Below, one piece after another: positions 1-10,827 of a stretch of 64,000 nucleotides of DNA. The notes below the pieces were generated by a model. That model worked only from the letters and a program-made list of their open reading frames with translations. It searched no databases and had not been told where the DNA came from. This stretch comes from Pelobates cultripes. Lineage: Eukaryota; Chordata; Amphibia; Anura; Pelobatidae. Every line of letters begins with the position of its first letter. The stretch's first letter is position 1. A program made the position numbers and the translations under genes. Where the stretch lies: assembly GCA_933207985.1 (NCBI GenBank), contig OW240916.1:79748567-79812566 (forward strand), written 5' to 3'.

Positions 1-1884
1 AATAATTCAATATTATTCCTTTAATGTTAATGTCTGTGGGTTGTGTGCCAAACAGTAGGCCACTTGCTGTGTTGATCTTGTTTGGTCTTAGTGCCAGACG
101 GTAAGTAAGTAGTTTATTACATACCTTTCATGTTTTAACTATTTCAGATAAAATGTCAATTAATTGTCTTAGCTGTGAGACATGTCATTGTTTGTCGCTC
201 AGTTTTTTTTAAGTGAAATTGATATTAATAGAAATTTTAAGTTGCTGGAGTAGCAATGGGTGTGCTTTCCTGTGGTTCATTCCTCTTTTTTATTTAATGT
301 ATTCAGCCTTTCAGAAAGAGCTCTTTGTTCTCTGATCATCATGTTCAACAGCATGTTGTTATCAATATTTTTCTCTACTCGTTTAGTAGACGTCTGGGTA
401 AATCTATATTGTTTGCTTTAATTATTAATATATGTTATTGTGTAAATGGTTTTATCTGAGTGCTAGGTTACAATAGAGTATAAATAATATTAATAATAAA
501 TATGAGTTTCAATACATCATTCACAACCCACCCTTTATTAATAAATCAGTAAGAACTATTTTTTATCAATTAATAACACATTAAATACAGAAGACAGGCT
601 AATGCATTAGGAAAAAACAAAACAAAGAAAAGCAACTATTGCATTTCGTTATAAGGTGTTAATCCTACCTTTGATTTTGCTCCAGTAAAACACTACCATA
701 ATCACATTTAAGTGAAATAATACATGACAGGTGCAGTGTCGCTATATGGGCAGGTGAATCTGTACCTAGCAAAACAATCCCCAACCGAATTTTGAATAAG
801 ACATTACACTGCTATGTATGGGAAAAAACTTGTCCACAGCTTTTACTGAACATAATATATAATAACAAAAGCCATTGCCCCCCACCTATTGCCATCTTAT
901 ATTTTGCTGACCCAATAATTAATAGGGCAATGACTACAATCATAAATAAGTAACATACAATAAAATATATATAATAATATATAACACAAACCAATAAAGT
1001 GCCAACATTTTAACTTAACAGCCCAGTGGTGAAGGTATATCCGGATTCCAGTACATAGGTTCTGAGCCACCTATGGACTGGAAACATCCCAACACCATAA
1101 CCAACTGTATTACCCCAATTCTATTTCACCACTCCTTTTTACCTACCCCTTCCTCCTTTTCTAACTCCAAAGTCCCCATAACCCCTTTTTCCTTCCCCTT
1201 ACCAGCCCTGCTGCTGTGAACAAGCAGGGAAGAAACAAAACAACCCAATTCATAAGGGCAGGAGGTAGGGACAAACCCACATTGGTGAGTACATTAATTT
1301 GCCTATTCCTAAAATGGCTGCCCCTATATATATGCCCCCACCCCTTAGTCCCAATCTACCAATCCTGGCACTGCCCCAACTATGCCTGTCTCCTAGCCCT
1401 GTCAGGGCCCCTTTCTACTAAACTGCACTCGTTCCAAGGGGCTACAATACATGTAGTAAAATTTTGTGAAAGACTGTTGCACAACAAATACATGACAACA
1501 TGTAGAATGAAAGAAAGAAACCCGCTCCAGCAGGGGATGATGAAACCCTTTTCAAGGGACTCTTATGTATTCCTCTATTATGGGGTTTTCATAAGATGAT
1601 AAAGGGTACACCCCACCTCTAGGAGACATAGTACCTGGGAGTAGATCTATAGCACAATCATAAACCATGTGAAGTGGTAGTTTTTCTGCCTCTTTCTTGT
1701 CAAATACATCCTTCAGAGATATATATGGGAGAGGTGTTGAAGTAGAGCAGTAGGTACGTTAATGAAATAAACAGGGGTTATCTAAGTAGGACATAGCTGA
1801 CAGGATGGTGAGGATATTACATTGAATATTATATTAGAGAGGTAGTTTTGTTTGTAACTATAGGGTTGACGGAAGGTCTACTAT
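1..1884. other. anonymous outer palindrome arm, no gene seen
   Basis: AT-rich sequence, mirrored at 12556-14439. The longest open frames are 127 codons (1216-1599) and 60 codons (812-994, minus). Neither has family motifs, and both occur identically in the mirror arm only because of the palindrome. No transposon ends were recognised. A pyrimidine-rich stretch lies around 1110-1210. Confidence 0.6.
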
Positions 1885-3612
1885 TTATCAGACTTTCTCC
1901 ATTATAAATTGATCTTGCCTTTATACAGCACAGCCCTTGTCCTTGCCAAACAGTCATACTTTTCCTCCCTCATAGTTCATACTCCCACAATTGCAGGCGT
2001 CTCCTTGATACCTTTAACTTTCTTCTTCGCCCTGCTGTGGCCACCCCTCAAACTATCCTTATAGCCTATAGCTTTGCATGCTACTTTACCAACAAAATTG
2101 AACAGCTAATGAAATAATGCTCCCCACCATGCCCCTCTTTTTCTCAAATACACCTAGATCCTACCCTTAAGACTTTCTCCCAGGCTACTGAACAAGAAGT
2201 GGCCGTGCTTCTCCTTTCCTCTTGTCCCACCACTTGCCCACTTGATCCTGTCACATCTCACCTTATCTGATCTCTCTCCCTTTGTCTTGTGCCTTCCTTA
2301 ACACTCATCTTCAACTGCTCTCTCTCTCTTCTGGCATTGTCCCTGGTTCCCCTTAAACATGCTGCAACCTTAAAAAAAATATCTCTTGACCCATCCTCCC
2401 TTTCTAACTATCGTCCCACATCCCTGCTCCCTTTTTCCTCAAAGATTTTGGAAAGACTTGTCTTTACTCGTGTGGCTTACGTCCTCAATTCCAACTCTTT
2501 CCTTGACCCTCTTCAGTCTGGCTTCTGCCCCTTCCACTCTACTGAGACTGCTTTTATTAAATTACTAATGACCTAATCACAGCTAAATCCAAAGGCCACT
2601 ACTCCATATTAATTCTTCTTGAACCTCTATGCTGCCTTTGATACTGTTGACCATGTTCTCCTCCTCCAAACTCTTCACTCATCTGGTCTCTGTAACACTG
2701 TCCTCTCATGGTTTTCCTCTTATCTCTCCCAACGGTCATTTAGTGTCTCCTTTTCTAATGATACCAAATGATTCCTTTCGTCGTGTTTGGGTTGGAGTCC
2801 CCTAAGGAGGTCCCCTTCTTTTTTCTCTTTATACTGCCTCTCTTGGCAACCATCTGCACACCGATGACACTCAAATATATTTCTCCTCAATGAACCTCTC
2901 CTTTGCCATCCTGCAACGTGTTACTGCTTGCCTTTCTTCTATTTCTGATTGGATGTCCTCCCGCTTTCTGAAAATCAATCTCTCTAAAACTGAGTTTCTT
3001 GTCATTCCTTCTCCTTATCCTAATCCCTTTTGTTTCACTCTTCCTTTAAGTTAGTGGCAACCACATCAGCTCATCCTTGCAAGCCTGCTATCTTGGTGTT
3101 ATATTTAATTCTGGCCTAACCTTTGAGCCTCACATCCAGACTGATACCAAATCCTGTCAATTCCACTTTAAAAACATTGAACGCAAGATGCTACTAAGAA
3201 GCTTGTTCATGCTCTAGTAATCTCTCCCATAGATTATTGTAACCCTCTCCTAAATGATCTTCACATAAGTTGTACTGCTCCGCTACAGTCTGTAATGAAT
3301 GCTACAGCCAGACTGATTTTACTCTCCTGTCGCTTCTCTCACAACTCAGTCCTTACATTGGCTTCTTGTATCATATAGGAGTCAAATTAAAGTACCAATC
3401 CATACCTATAAAGCACTGAATAATTCTAGTCCCTCTTATATCTATTCACTGATCTATAGGTATGCCCCTTCTCTGTCTCTCCGCTTTGCCCATGACCTTC
3501 TCCTGTCCGCTACTCGCACCCGTACAGCCAACTCACGCTTGCAGGACATTTCTTGGGTGGCTCCTTTCCTTTAGAATAGCCTGTCTAACACTATCAGACT
3601 CTCACTTACGTA
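1885..3612 (+). pseudogene. L2-clade LINE reverse transcriptase fragment (left arm)
   Basis: A decayed non-LTR retrotransposon ORF. Around 2289-2576 the translation gives the L2-type RT block with the [18 protein letters not shown] and DPLQSGF motifs. A TDDTQIYFS active-site block follows near 2862, then the C-terminal region up to about 3600. Several stops and frameshifts separate these pieces, so it cannot encode a functional enzyme. The element stops abruptly at about 3612, where the Penelope-like 3' end begins, so the L2 3' end is missing. The 3' half closely resembles the L2 fragment at 21718-22546 and is probably the same subfamily. Confidence 0.85.
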
Positions 3613-3840
3613 CTCAATAATAATTGTAAAACACAATTTATTAATAAACAAATAAAAATACCATCTTTTAAAAATAGTTATTTTAAGAAAAAAACCATGC
3701 ACAAAAGGAAAGAAAGTCCAGACCTTATTTGATAATCTCGGCGTCCCGAGTCAACCAAAAAGCATGCTGAAAAATATCATTTTAAAAGTCCTCTTTGATG
3801 TATAAGTGCTGGCTTGTATCGATGGGAGTCAGACCCCTCC

Positions 3841-3876
3841 AAACGCGTTTCTCCGCTTCGGCGGCTTTCTCAATGG
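3841..3876 (-). ncRNA. hammerhead-like motif in the Penelope 3' region (left copy)
   Basis: Exact mirror of 10564-10599. On the minus strand it reads as a CCGC/GCGG stem with a CGAA loop, preceded by TTGAGAAAG and followed by AGAAACGCG. Penelope-like elements are known to carry hammerhead ribozymes. This copy departs from the CUGAUGA core, so it may be inactive. Confidence 0.35.
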
Positions 3877-4514
3877 ATGCGGTCTGCTTCGTTGTATCCG
3901 TTTATATAGCAGTAGCCGGCTTGTGTTTCCCGGCAAAAAAATAGATGCTTACAGAAATGTGCTAACAATGTAAGCCTAATTAGCTACATAAGAGCACAAA
4001 TGAAAAACATAGTATATTGTAATTCTTGTTACTATAGTAACACCCGCCTAAGCAGGTTCAAATATAACTGCCGTTTTCATTTGGCACAACTAAGTACAAG
4101 AGAATAGTATATTATAATTCTTTTAATAGCAACCCTCGCCTAAGCAAGTTCAAATATAACTGCCGTTTGCATTTAGCACGACTAAGCACAAGAGGATAGT
4201 AAAATTAATTAAAAAAATTTAAAAAAAAATTTTAAAAAAATTTTACTTAAGCAAAATTTATTATATAAAATAGGATAAATTGTATCTATTAATTCTCATA
4301 TAGATAATTACTATATTGAAACTAGGATCAATATTTTGACCTTGAAAATTTGTTCTTGAGGCAGTCTTGATGTTTTAAACCTTAATACTTGTACTGCCTC
4401 TATAGATTATATATCGTAAAAATTATATTTACTCTATAAAGAGCTAAGACTATTATTCTTAAAGGACCCAAAAAAAAAAAAAAAAAGGGGGGGAGGAGTG
4501 AGAGAAGAGGCAAT

Positions 4515-6918
4515 TTATCCCAAGAAATGACAGAGCTCAAACTCAGCATTTAATCCCTTAGGCTGCAACGTATCTAAATTGTAAATCCATTTCATCTCAG
4601 TAATGCCCAATTGTTTATTATGGTCTCCGCCTCTCCAATTTTTATTTACTTTGCATATCCCCTTAAAATTCAAAAGACTCATATCCGAATTGTGATACTG
4701 CTTAAAATGGGCTGAGACTGAGTGTTGCATATAACCCTTTTTTATATTCAACATGTGTTCTCTTATTCTCACATACAACTGCCTCTTTGTTCTTCCTACG
4801 TACTGGAGCCCACATGGGCACTCCAGTACATATATTACGTTACTACTGTGGCAGGTGATATTTTCCTTTATTTTAAAGGATTCTCTCCCTTTCTTGCAGT
4901 TGTTGTTAATAACTTCAAATACTCCTTTTGTTTGTTTGCATTTACTTTCTTTGCATGCAATACAGTCTAGGCAATAAAAGAAACCATTCTTCTTTGTTAT
5001 AATTGGGACATTCCTTCCTTTTAGATGTTTATTTGTTATTTTTCTTCTTAGGTTCGGTGCGCCCCTAAAAATTATTCTGGGTCTTGCTGGTAAAATGTCG
5101 GCCAGTATTTTATCTTTTTTCAATAAATGCCAATGTTTAGTAAGTATTCTTTTTAGTTGTTTATTTTCTTTGTTGTAATTCAAGATAATTGCTGGAAAAT
5201 CTTCTCCTATTCTTTTTTATTTGTGATTTATCTCTATTTTTCATGAGATTGATGCGATCTAGCTTCTCTACTCTACATAGTGCCTCCTCTATTTCTTTCT
5301 GTTGGTAATTTTTCGACAGGAATTTGTTTTTTACTGTTTCCGCTTGTTCCCTATAAACTTCAGAGTCTGTGCAATTGCGTTTCAGACGTCTAAATTCATT
5401 ATAGGGTACATTCTTTAACCACGTGGGTAAATGACAGCTCTCTTTAAGAATAAAACTGTTCACATCAACTTCTTTGAAGTGCGTTTTCGTTTTTACTTTC
5501 CCAGACTCTATATAGATGGTGAGGTCAAGAAATTCTACCTGTGTTTTACTACAAGTAGTATTCAATTGCACTCCCCAGGTGTTCTTATTTGCATATTCCA
5601 GAAACTTCTGTAAATCATTCATCTCACCTTCCCATATAAAGAAAACATCATCGATGTATCTTTTATATCTGTGGATGTTCTTATTCCAAGGATGTTCATT
5701 CCAAATGTGATTATCCTCCCAATCCCCCATGAACAAGTTGGCAAAACTAGGGGCAAATTTCGTCCCCATGGCTGTTCCCTTCTTCTGGAGATAAAACTGA
5801 TCTTCAAATAGAAAATAATTGTTCTTTAGAATAAAAGCAATTCCTTCTATTATAAATGCAGTTTGTATATCTTCCAGTTCCCCATATTTATTTAATGAGT
5901 TTCTCACGGAATCACAGCCTTGTTGGTGATCAATAATCGTATATAGGGAGGTCACATCTGTAGATACTAGAATATAATTGTCTTGCCAGGAAAGGGAGTC
6001 CAGTTCTTTAATCATCTGTGTCGTATCCTTAAGATGGGACTTAACCCTGGACACATATGGTTGTAAAAATGCATCGATATATTGTGACAAATTTGATGTG
6101 ATGGAATTTATCCCCGATATTATTGGTCGACCGGGGGGTGCTGTCAAGTTCTTATGAATTTTCGGTAAGAAATAAAAGGTAGGGGTTCTTGGAAAGGGAA
6201 TAGCAAGAAATCTATATTCGGACTCCTTTAGGATTCCTATGTCTTTAGCTTTACCCAGCATAGTTTCAAGTTCAATCTTTATTGTGTTCAATGGATCAAT
6301 TGATAATTTCTTGTATGTTTCAGGTTCTCCCAGTAGTCTGGATGCTTCTTTTAAATAATATTCACTCGACATAATAACTATTCCTCCACCTTTATCCGCT
6401 GGTTTGATGCAAATCTTTTTATTATTACTTAGATCCTTAATTGCTTCTCTTTCTTTACTTGTTAAGTTATTCCTTGAATGATTGTTCTTTTTCATCTTCC
6501 TTATATCATCAGTTACTAATTCCTCATATATTTCCATCCCAGCAGATACTTGATTCAAAGGATAAAATTTGGAAGTTGGTCTCAATTGACTATGTTGGAA
6601 CCTACTTAGAGGCTCTTCTTTTACTGGAAAATCTGGTATCTGATGAAAATGTTTTTTGATGCTTAATTTTCTTATAAACCTTTTAACATCGATGGTTGCT
6701 TCAAATTTATCCAAATGTGCTGTCGGTGCAAATTTTAATCCTTTATTGAGTGCTGTAATGTGGTGGGGTGATAGTTGTATGCCAGCAAGATTAAATATTC
6801 CTACTGGGTGCTCTTCTTGGTCTTTTTCTTGCTTATCCCTTGTTCTTCTTCCTCCTCTATTTCTTCTAGGTTTAACTCTTTTCTTTTGGACCTTCTTGGT
6901 GTCATCGGATGAAACCAT
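4515..6918 (-). pseudogene. Penelope-like RT + GIY-YIG endonuclease, frameshifted
   Basis: Same gene as the intact one at 7523-9925, read on the minus strand. One extra T in a run near 5210-5216 breaks the frame. The result is a 585-codon front part (5161-6918) holding the whole RT domain, including YIDD, and a separate 222-codon part (4515-5183) holding the cysteine-rich and GIY-YIG domains. Apart from that indel the two copies read as essentially the same protein. Homopolymer location makes sequencing error possible, but a real frameshift between two haplotypes or copies is equally plausible. Confidence 0.9.
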
Positions 6919-7199
6919 GTGGTTATTTCTCTGGTGTTCCTTCCTAAAAAAACCGCCTCTCTTGTGGTATTATGTACCTCAGCTTGGACCGTTACTGTGT
7001 TACCTCCTGTAGGGGTCTCCACATATTCTTCCTCCGATCTTCTTTCAGATGTCTTGTCAATTTCCCTATCTTTATTTCTACTGTGCATTTCATTCCTCCT
7101 ATTAAAGTTGGTATTGAGTGGCATTTTGTGTTTCCGCTCATCTTGCTTATGCTTTGTCTCTGCTCTTCTTTGGACTAATGGTATATCTTTCCTCCTCAT
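6801..7199 (-). CDS. charged ORF upstream of the Penelope RT (left copy, 132 aa)
   Basis: Lysine/arginine/glutamate-rich open frame overlapping the 5' end of the RT gene in another frame. It starts essentially at the palindrome centre, so its true start may be lost. It lacks 13 residues present in the right-arm copy (7200-7640) because of the 39-bp in-frame difference. Function unknown; it may be the N-terminal extension of the Penelope protein in a shifted frame. Confidence 0.5.
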   Translation of the reverse strand: MRRKDIPLVQRRAETKHKQDERKHKMPLNTNFNRRNEMHSRNKDREIDKTSERRSEEEYVETPTGGNTVTVQAEVHNTTREAVFLGRNTREITTWFHPMTPRRSKRKELNLEEIEEEEEQGISKKKTKKSTQ

Positions 7200-7640
7200 T
7201 TGCTGAGGAGGAAAGATATACCATTAGTCCAAAGAAGAGCAGAGACAAAGCATAAGCAAAATACAGAACGTGAAGGTTTAAGAATTTCAAGAGGTCAAGA
7301 TGAGCGGAAACACAAAATGCCACTCAATACCAACTTTAATAGGAGGAATGAAATGCACAGTAGAAATAAAGATAGGGAAATTGACAAGACATCTGAAAGA
7401 AGATCGGAGGAAGAATATGTGGAGACCCCTACAGGAGGTAACACAGTAACGGTCCAAGCTGAGGTACATAATACCACAAGAGAGGCGGTTTTTTTAGGAA
7501 GGAACACCAGAGAAATAACCACATGGTTTCATCCGATGACACCAAGAAGGTCCAAAAGAAAAGAGTTAAACCTAGAAGAAATAGAGGAGGAAGAAGAACA
7601 AGGGATAAGCAAGAAAAAGACCAAGAAGAGCACCCAGTAG
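7200..7640 (+). CDS. charged ORF upstream of the Penelope RT (right copy, 146 aa)
   Basis: Open frame rich in Lys, Arg and Glu, ending in a Glu run and a lysine-rich tail. It begins at the palindrome centre, so the annotated start is arbitrary. It overlaps the RT ORF by 118 nt, and the RT lies in the -1 frame relative to it. This would fit an N-terminal extension reached by -1 frameshifting or separated by an old indel. No clear slippery heptamer was found. It contains a 13-residue segment absent from the mirror copy. Function not recognised. Confidence 0.55.
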   Translation: MLRRKDIPLVQRRAETKHKQNTEREGLRISRGQDERKHKMPLNTNFNRRNEMHSRNKDREIDKTSERRSEEEYVETPTGGNTVTVQAEVHNTTREAVFLGRNTREITTWFHPMTPRRSKRKELNLEEIEEEEEQGISKKKTKKSTQ

Positions 7641-9925
7641 GAATATTTAATCTTGCTGGCATACAACTATCACCCCACCACATTACAGCACTCAATAAAG
7701 GATTAAAATTTGCACCGACAGCACATTTGGATAAATTTGAAGCAACCATCGATGTTAAAAGGTTTATAAGAAAATTAAGCATCAAAAAACATTTTCATCA
7801 GATACCAGATTTTCCAGTAAAAGAAGAGCCTCTAAGTAGGTTCCAACATAGTCAATTGAGACCAACTTCCAAATTTTATCCTTTGAATCAAGTATCTGCT
7901 GGGATGGAAATATATGAGGAATTAGTAACTGATGATATAAGGAAGATGAAAAAGAACAATCATTCAAGGAATAACTTAACAAGTAAAGAAAGAGAAGCAA
8001 TTAAGGATCTAAGTAATAATAAAAAGATTTGCATCAAACCAGCGGATAAAGGTGGAGGAATAGTTATTATGTCGAGTGAATATTATTTAAAAGAAGCATC
8101 CAGACTACTGGGAGAACCTGAAACATACAAGAAATTATCAATTGATCCATTGAACACAATAAAGATTGAACTTGAAACTATGCTGGGTAAAGCTAAAGAC
8201 ATAGGAATCCTAAAGGAGTCCGAATATAGATTTCTTGCTATTCCCTTTCCAAGAACCCCTACCTTTTATTTCTTACCGAAAATTCATAAGAACTTGACAG
8301 CACCCCCCGGTCGACCAATAATATCGGGGATAAATTCCATCACATCAAATTTGTCACAATATATCGATGCATTTTTACAACCATATGTGTCCAGGGTTAA
8401 GTCCCATCTTAAGGATACGACACAGATGATTAAAGAACTGGACTCCCTTTCCTGGCAAGACAATTATATTCTAGTATCTACAGATGTGACCTCCCTATAT
8501 ACGATTATTGATCACCAACAAGGCTGTGATTCCGTGAGAAACTCATTAAATAAATATGGGGAACTGGAAGATATACAAACTGCATTTATAATAGAAGGAA
8601 TTGCTTTTATTCTAAAGAACAATTATTTTCTATTTGAAGATCAGTTTTATCTCCAGAAGAAGGGAACAGCCATGGGGACGAAATTTGCCCCTAGTTTTGC
8701 CAACTTGTTCATGGGGGATTGGGAGGATAATCACATTTGGAATGAACATCCTTGGAATAAGAACATCCACAGATATAAAAGATACATCGATGATGTTTTC
8801 TTTATATGGGAAGGTGAGATGAATGATTTACAGAAGTTTCTGGAATATGCAAATAAGAACACCTGGGGAGTGCAATTGAATACTACTTGTAGTAAAACAC
8901 AGGTAGAATTTCTTGACCTCACCATCTATATAGAGTCTGGGAAAGTAAAAACGAAAACGCACTTCAAAGAAGTTGATGTGAACAGTTTTATTCTTAAAGA
9001 GAGCTGTCATTTACCCACGTGGTTAAAGAACGTACCCTATAATGAATTTAGACGTCTGAAACGCAATTGCACAGACTCTGAAGTTTATAGGGAACAAGCG
9101 GAAACAGTAAAAAACAAATTCCTGTCGAAAAATTACCAACAGAAAGAAATAGAGGAGGCACTATGTAGAGTAGAGAAGCTAGATCGTATCAATCTCATGA
9201 AAAATAGAGATAAATCACAAATAAAAAGAATAGGAGAAGATTTTCCAGCAATTATCTTGAATTACAACAAAGAAAATAAACAACTAAAAAGAATACTTAC
9301 TAAACATTGGCATTTATTGAAAAAAGATAAAATACTGGCCGACATTTTACCAGCAAGACCCAGAATAATTTTTAGGGGCGCACCGAACCTAAGAAGAAAA
9401 ATAACAAATAAACATCTAAAAGGAAGGAATGTCCCAATTATAACAAAGAAGAATGGTTTCTTTTATTGCCTAGACTGTATTGCATGCAAAGAAAGTAAAT
9501 GCAAACAAACAAAAGGAGTATTTGAAGTTATTAACAACAACTGCAAGAAAGGGAGAGAATCCTTTAAAATAAAGGAAAATATCACCTGCCACAGTAGTAA
9601 CGTAATATATGTACTGGAGTGCCCATGTGGGCTCCAGTACGTAGGAAGAACAAAGAGGCAGTTGTATGTGAGAATAAGAGAACACATGTTGAATATAAAA
9701 AAGGGTTATATGCAACACTCAGTCTCAGCCCATTTTAAGCAGTATCACAATTCGGATATGAGTCTTTTGAATTTTAAGGGGATATGCAAAGTAAATAAAA
9801 ATTGGAGAGGCGGAGACCATAATAAACAATTGGGCATTACTGAGATGAAATGGATTTACAATTTAGATACGTTGCAGCCTAAGGGATTAAATGCTGAGTT
9901 TGAGCTCTGTCATTTCTTGGGATAA
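7523..9925 (+). CDS. Penelope-like reverse transcriptase with GIY-YIG endonuclease (800 aa, intact)
   Basis: Intact protein of a Penelope-like element. It would copy element RNA primed at a nicked chromosomal site. A basic N-terminus (residues 1-35) is followed by the Penelope-type block FNLAG...LKFAPT (42-66), KPADKGGG (172-179), PKIHK and PPGRPIISG (252-269), DVTSLY (321-326), MGTKFAP (384-390) and the catalytic YIDD (421-424). Cysteine-rich segments (near 640-690) precede a GIY-YIG nuclease starting about residue 693 (VIYVLECPCGLQYVGRTKRQ). Length suits the Neptune/Poseidon-type families, but I cannot place the clade. ATG at 7523 is used as start; the preceding overlapping ORF leaves the true N-terminus open. 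It is the only long intact coding sequence in the window. Confidence 0.93.
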   Translation: MVSSDDTKKVQKKRVKPRRNRGGRRTRDKQEKDQEEHPVGIFNLAGIQLSPHHITALNKGLKFAPTAHLDKFEATIDVKRFIRKLSIKKHFHQIPDFPVKEEPLSRFQHSQLRPTSKFYPLNQVSAGMEIYEELVTDDIRKMKKNNHSRNNLTSKEREAIKDLSNNKKICIKPADKGGGIVIMSSEYYLKEASRLLGEPETYKKLSIDPLNTIKIELETMLGKAKDIGILKESEYRFLAIPFPRTPTFYFLPKIHKNLTAPPGRPIISGINSITSNLSQYIDAFLQPYVSRVKSHLKDTTQMIKELDSLSWQDNYILVSTDVTSLYTIIDHQQGCDSVRNSLNKYGELEDIQTAFIIEGIAFILKNNYFLFEDQFYLQKKGTAMGTKFAPSFANLFMGDWEDNHIWNEHPWNKNIHRYKRYIDDVFFIWEGEMNDLQKFLEYANKNTWGVQLNTTCSKTQVEFLDLTIYIESGKVKTKTHFKEVDVNSFILKESCHLPTWLKNVPYNEFRRLKRNCTDSEVYREQAETVKNKFLSKNYQQKEIEEALCRVEKLDRINLMKNRDKSQIKRIGEDFPAIILNYNKENKQLKRILTKHWHLLKKDKILADILPARPRIIFRGAPNLRRKITNKHLKGRNVPIITKKNGFFYCLDCIACKESKCKQTKGVFEVINNNCKKGRESFKIKENITCHSSNVIYVLECPCGLQYVGRTKRQLYVRIREHMLNIKKGYMQHSVSAHFKQYHNSDMSLLNFKGICKVNKNWRGGDHNKQLGITEMKWIYNLDTLQPKGLNAEFELCHFLG

Positions 9926-10563
9926 ATTGCCTCTTCTCTCACTCCTCCCCCCCTTTTTTTTTTTTTTTTTGGGTCCTTTAAGAATAATAGTCTTAGCTCT
10001 TTATAGAGTAAATATAATTTTTACGATATATAATCTATAGAGGCAGTACAAGTATTAAGGTTTAAAACATCAAGACTGCCTCAAGAACAAATTTTCAAGG
10101 TCAAAATATTGATCCTAGTTTCAATATAGTAATTATCTATATGAGAATTAATAGATACAATTTATCCTATTTTATATAATAAATTTTGCTTAAGTAAAAT
10201 TTTTTTAAATTTTTTTTTTAAATTTTTTTAATTAATTTTACTATCCTCTTGTGCTTAGTCGTGCTAAATGCAAACGGCAGTTATATTTGAACTTGCTTAG
10301 GCGAGGGTTGCTATTAAAAGAATTATAATATACTATTCTCTTGTACTTAGTTGTGCCAAATGAAAACGGCAGTTATATTTGAACCTGCTTAGGCGGGTGT
10401 TACTATAGTAACAAGAATTACAATATACTATGTTTTTCATTTGTGCTCTTATGTAGCTAATTAGGCTTACATTGTTAGCACATTTCTGTAAGCATCTATT
10501 TTTTTGCCGGGAAACACAAGCCGGCTACTGCTATATAAACGGATACAACGAAGCAGACCGCAT

Positions 10564-10599
10564 CCATTGAGAAAGCCGCCGAAGCGGAGAAACGCGTTT
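10564..10599 (+). ncRNA. hammerhead-like motif in the Penelope 3' region
   Basis: Short stem CCGC-CGAA-GCGG flanked by TTGAGAAAG on the left and AGAAACGCG on the right. It resembles the core of hammerhead ribozymes known in Penelope-like elements: stem II between a CUGAUGA-like box and GAAA. The left box is not canonical, so this is a degenerate or variant motif and self-cleavage is uncertain. Confidence 0.4.
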
Positions 10600-10827
10600 G
10601 GAGGGGTCTGACTCCCATCGATACAAGCCAGCACTTATACATCAAAGAGGACTTTTAAAATGATATTTTTCAGCATGCTTTTTGGTTGACTCGGGACGCC
10701 GAGATTATCAAATAAGGTCTGGACTTTCTTTCCTTTTGTGCATGGTTTTTTTCTTAAAATAACTATTTTTAAAAGATGGTATTTTTATTTGTTTATTAAT
10801 AAATTGTGTTTTACAATTATTATTGAG

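Larger units (their letters stand above)
3613..7199 (-). mobile_element. Penelope-like element, left copy (frameshifted)
   Basis: Mirror image of the element at 7200-10827. It comprises an AT-rich 3' region (about 3613-4500), a frameshifted RT/GIY-YIG gene (4515-6918) and an upstream ORF (6801-7199). The 5' end is cut by the palindrome centre. The 3' end lies within an L2 LINE, indicating insertion into it before the palindrome formed. Confidence 0.85.
7200..10827 (+). mobile_element. Penelope-like element, right copy (coding intact)
   Basis: Retroelement with an upstream charged ORF (7200-7640), a long RT/GIY-YIG ORF (7523-9925), a poly-T/poly-A-rich 3' region (9940-10250) and a hammerhead-like motif (10564-10599). 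It ends near 10827, where L2 LINE sequence resumes on the minus strand. The 5' end coincides with the palindrome centre, so the element is probably 5' truncated. Penelope-like elements differ from LTR and LINE elements in combining a telomerase-related RT with a GIY-YIG nuclease. Confidence 0.9.

Noticed and set aside
1216..1599. 127-codon ORF and its mirror at 12841-13224
   Set aside because: No motif or family likeness. Present twice only because of the palindrome; a chance open frame is likely.
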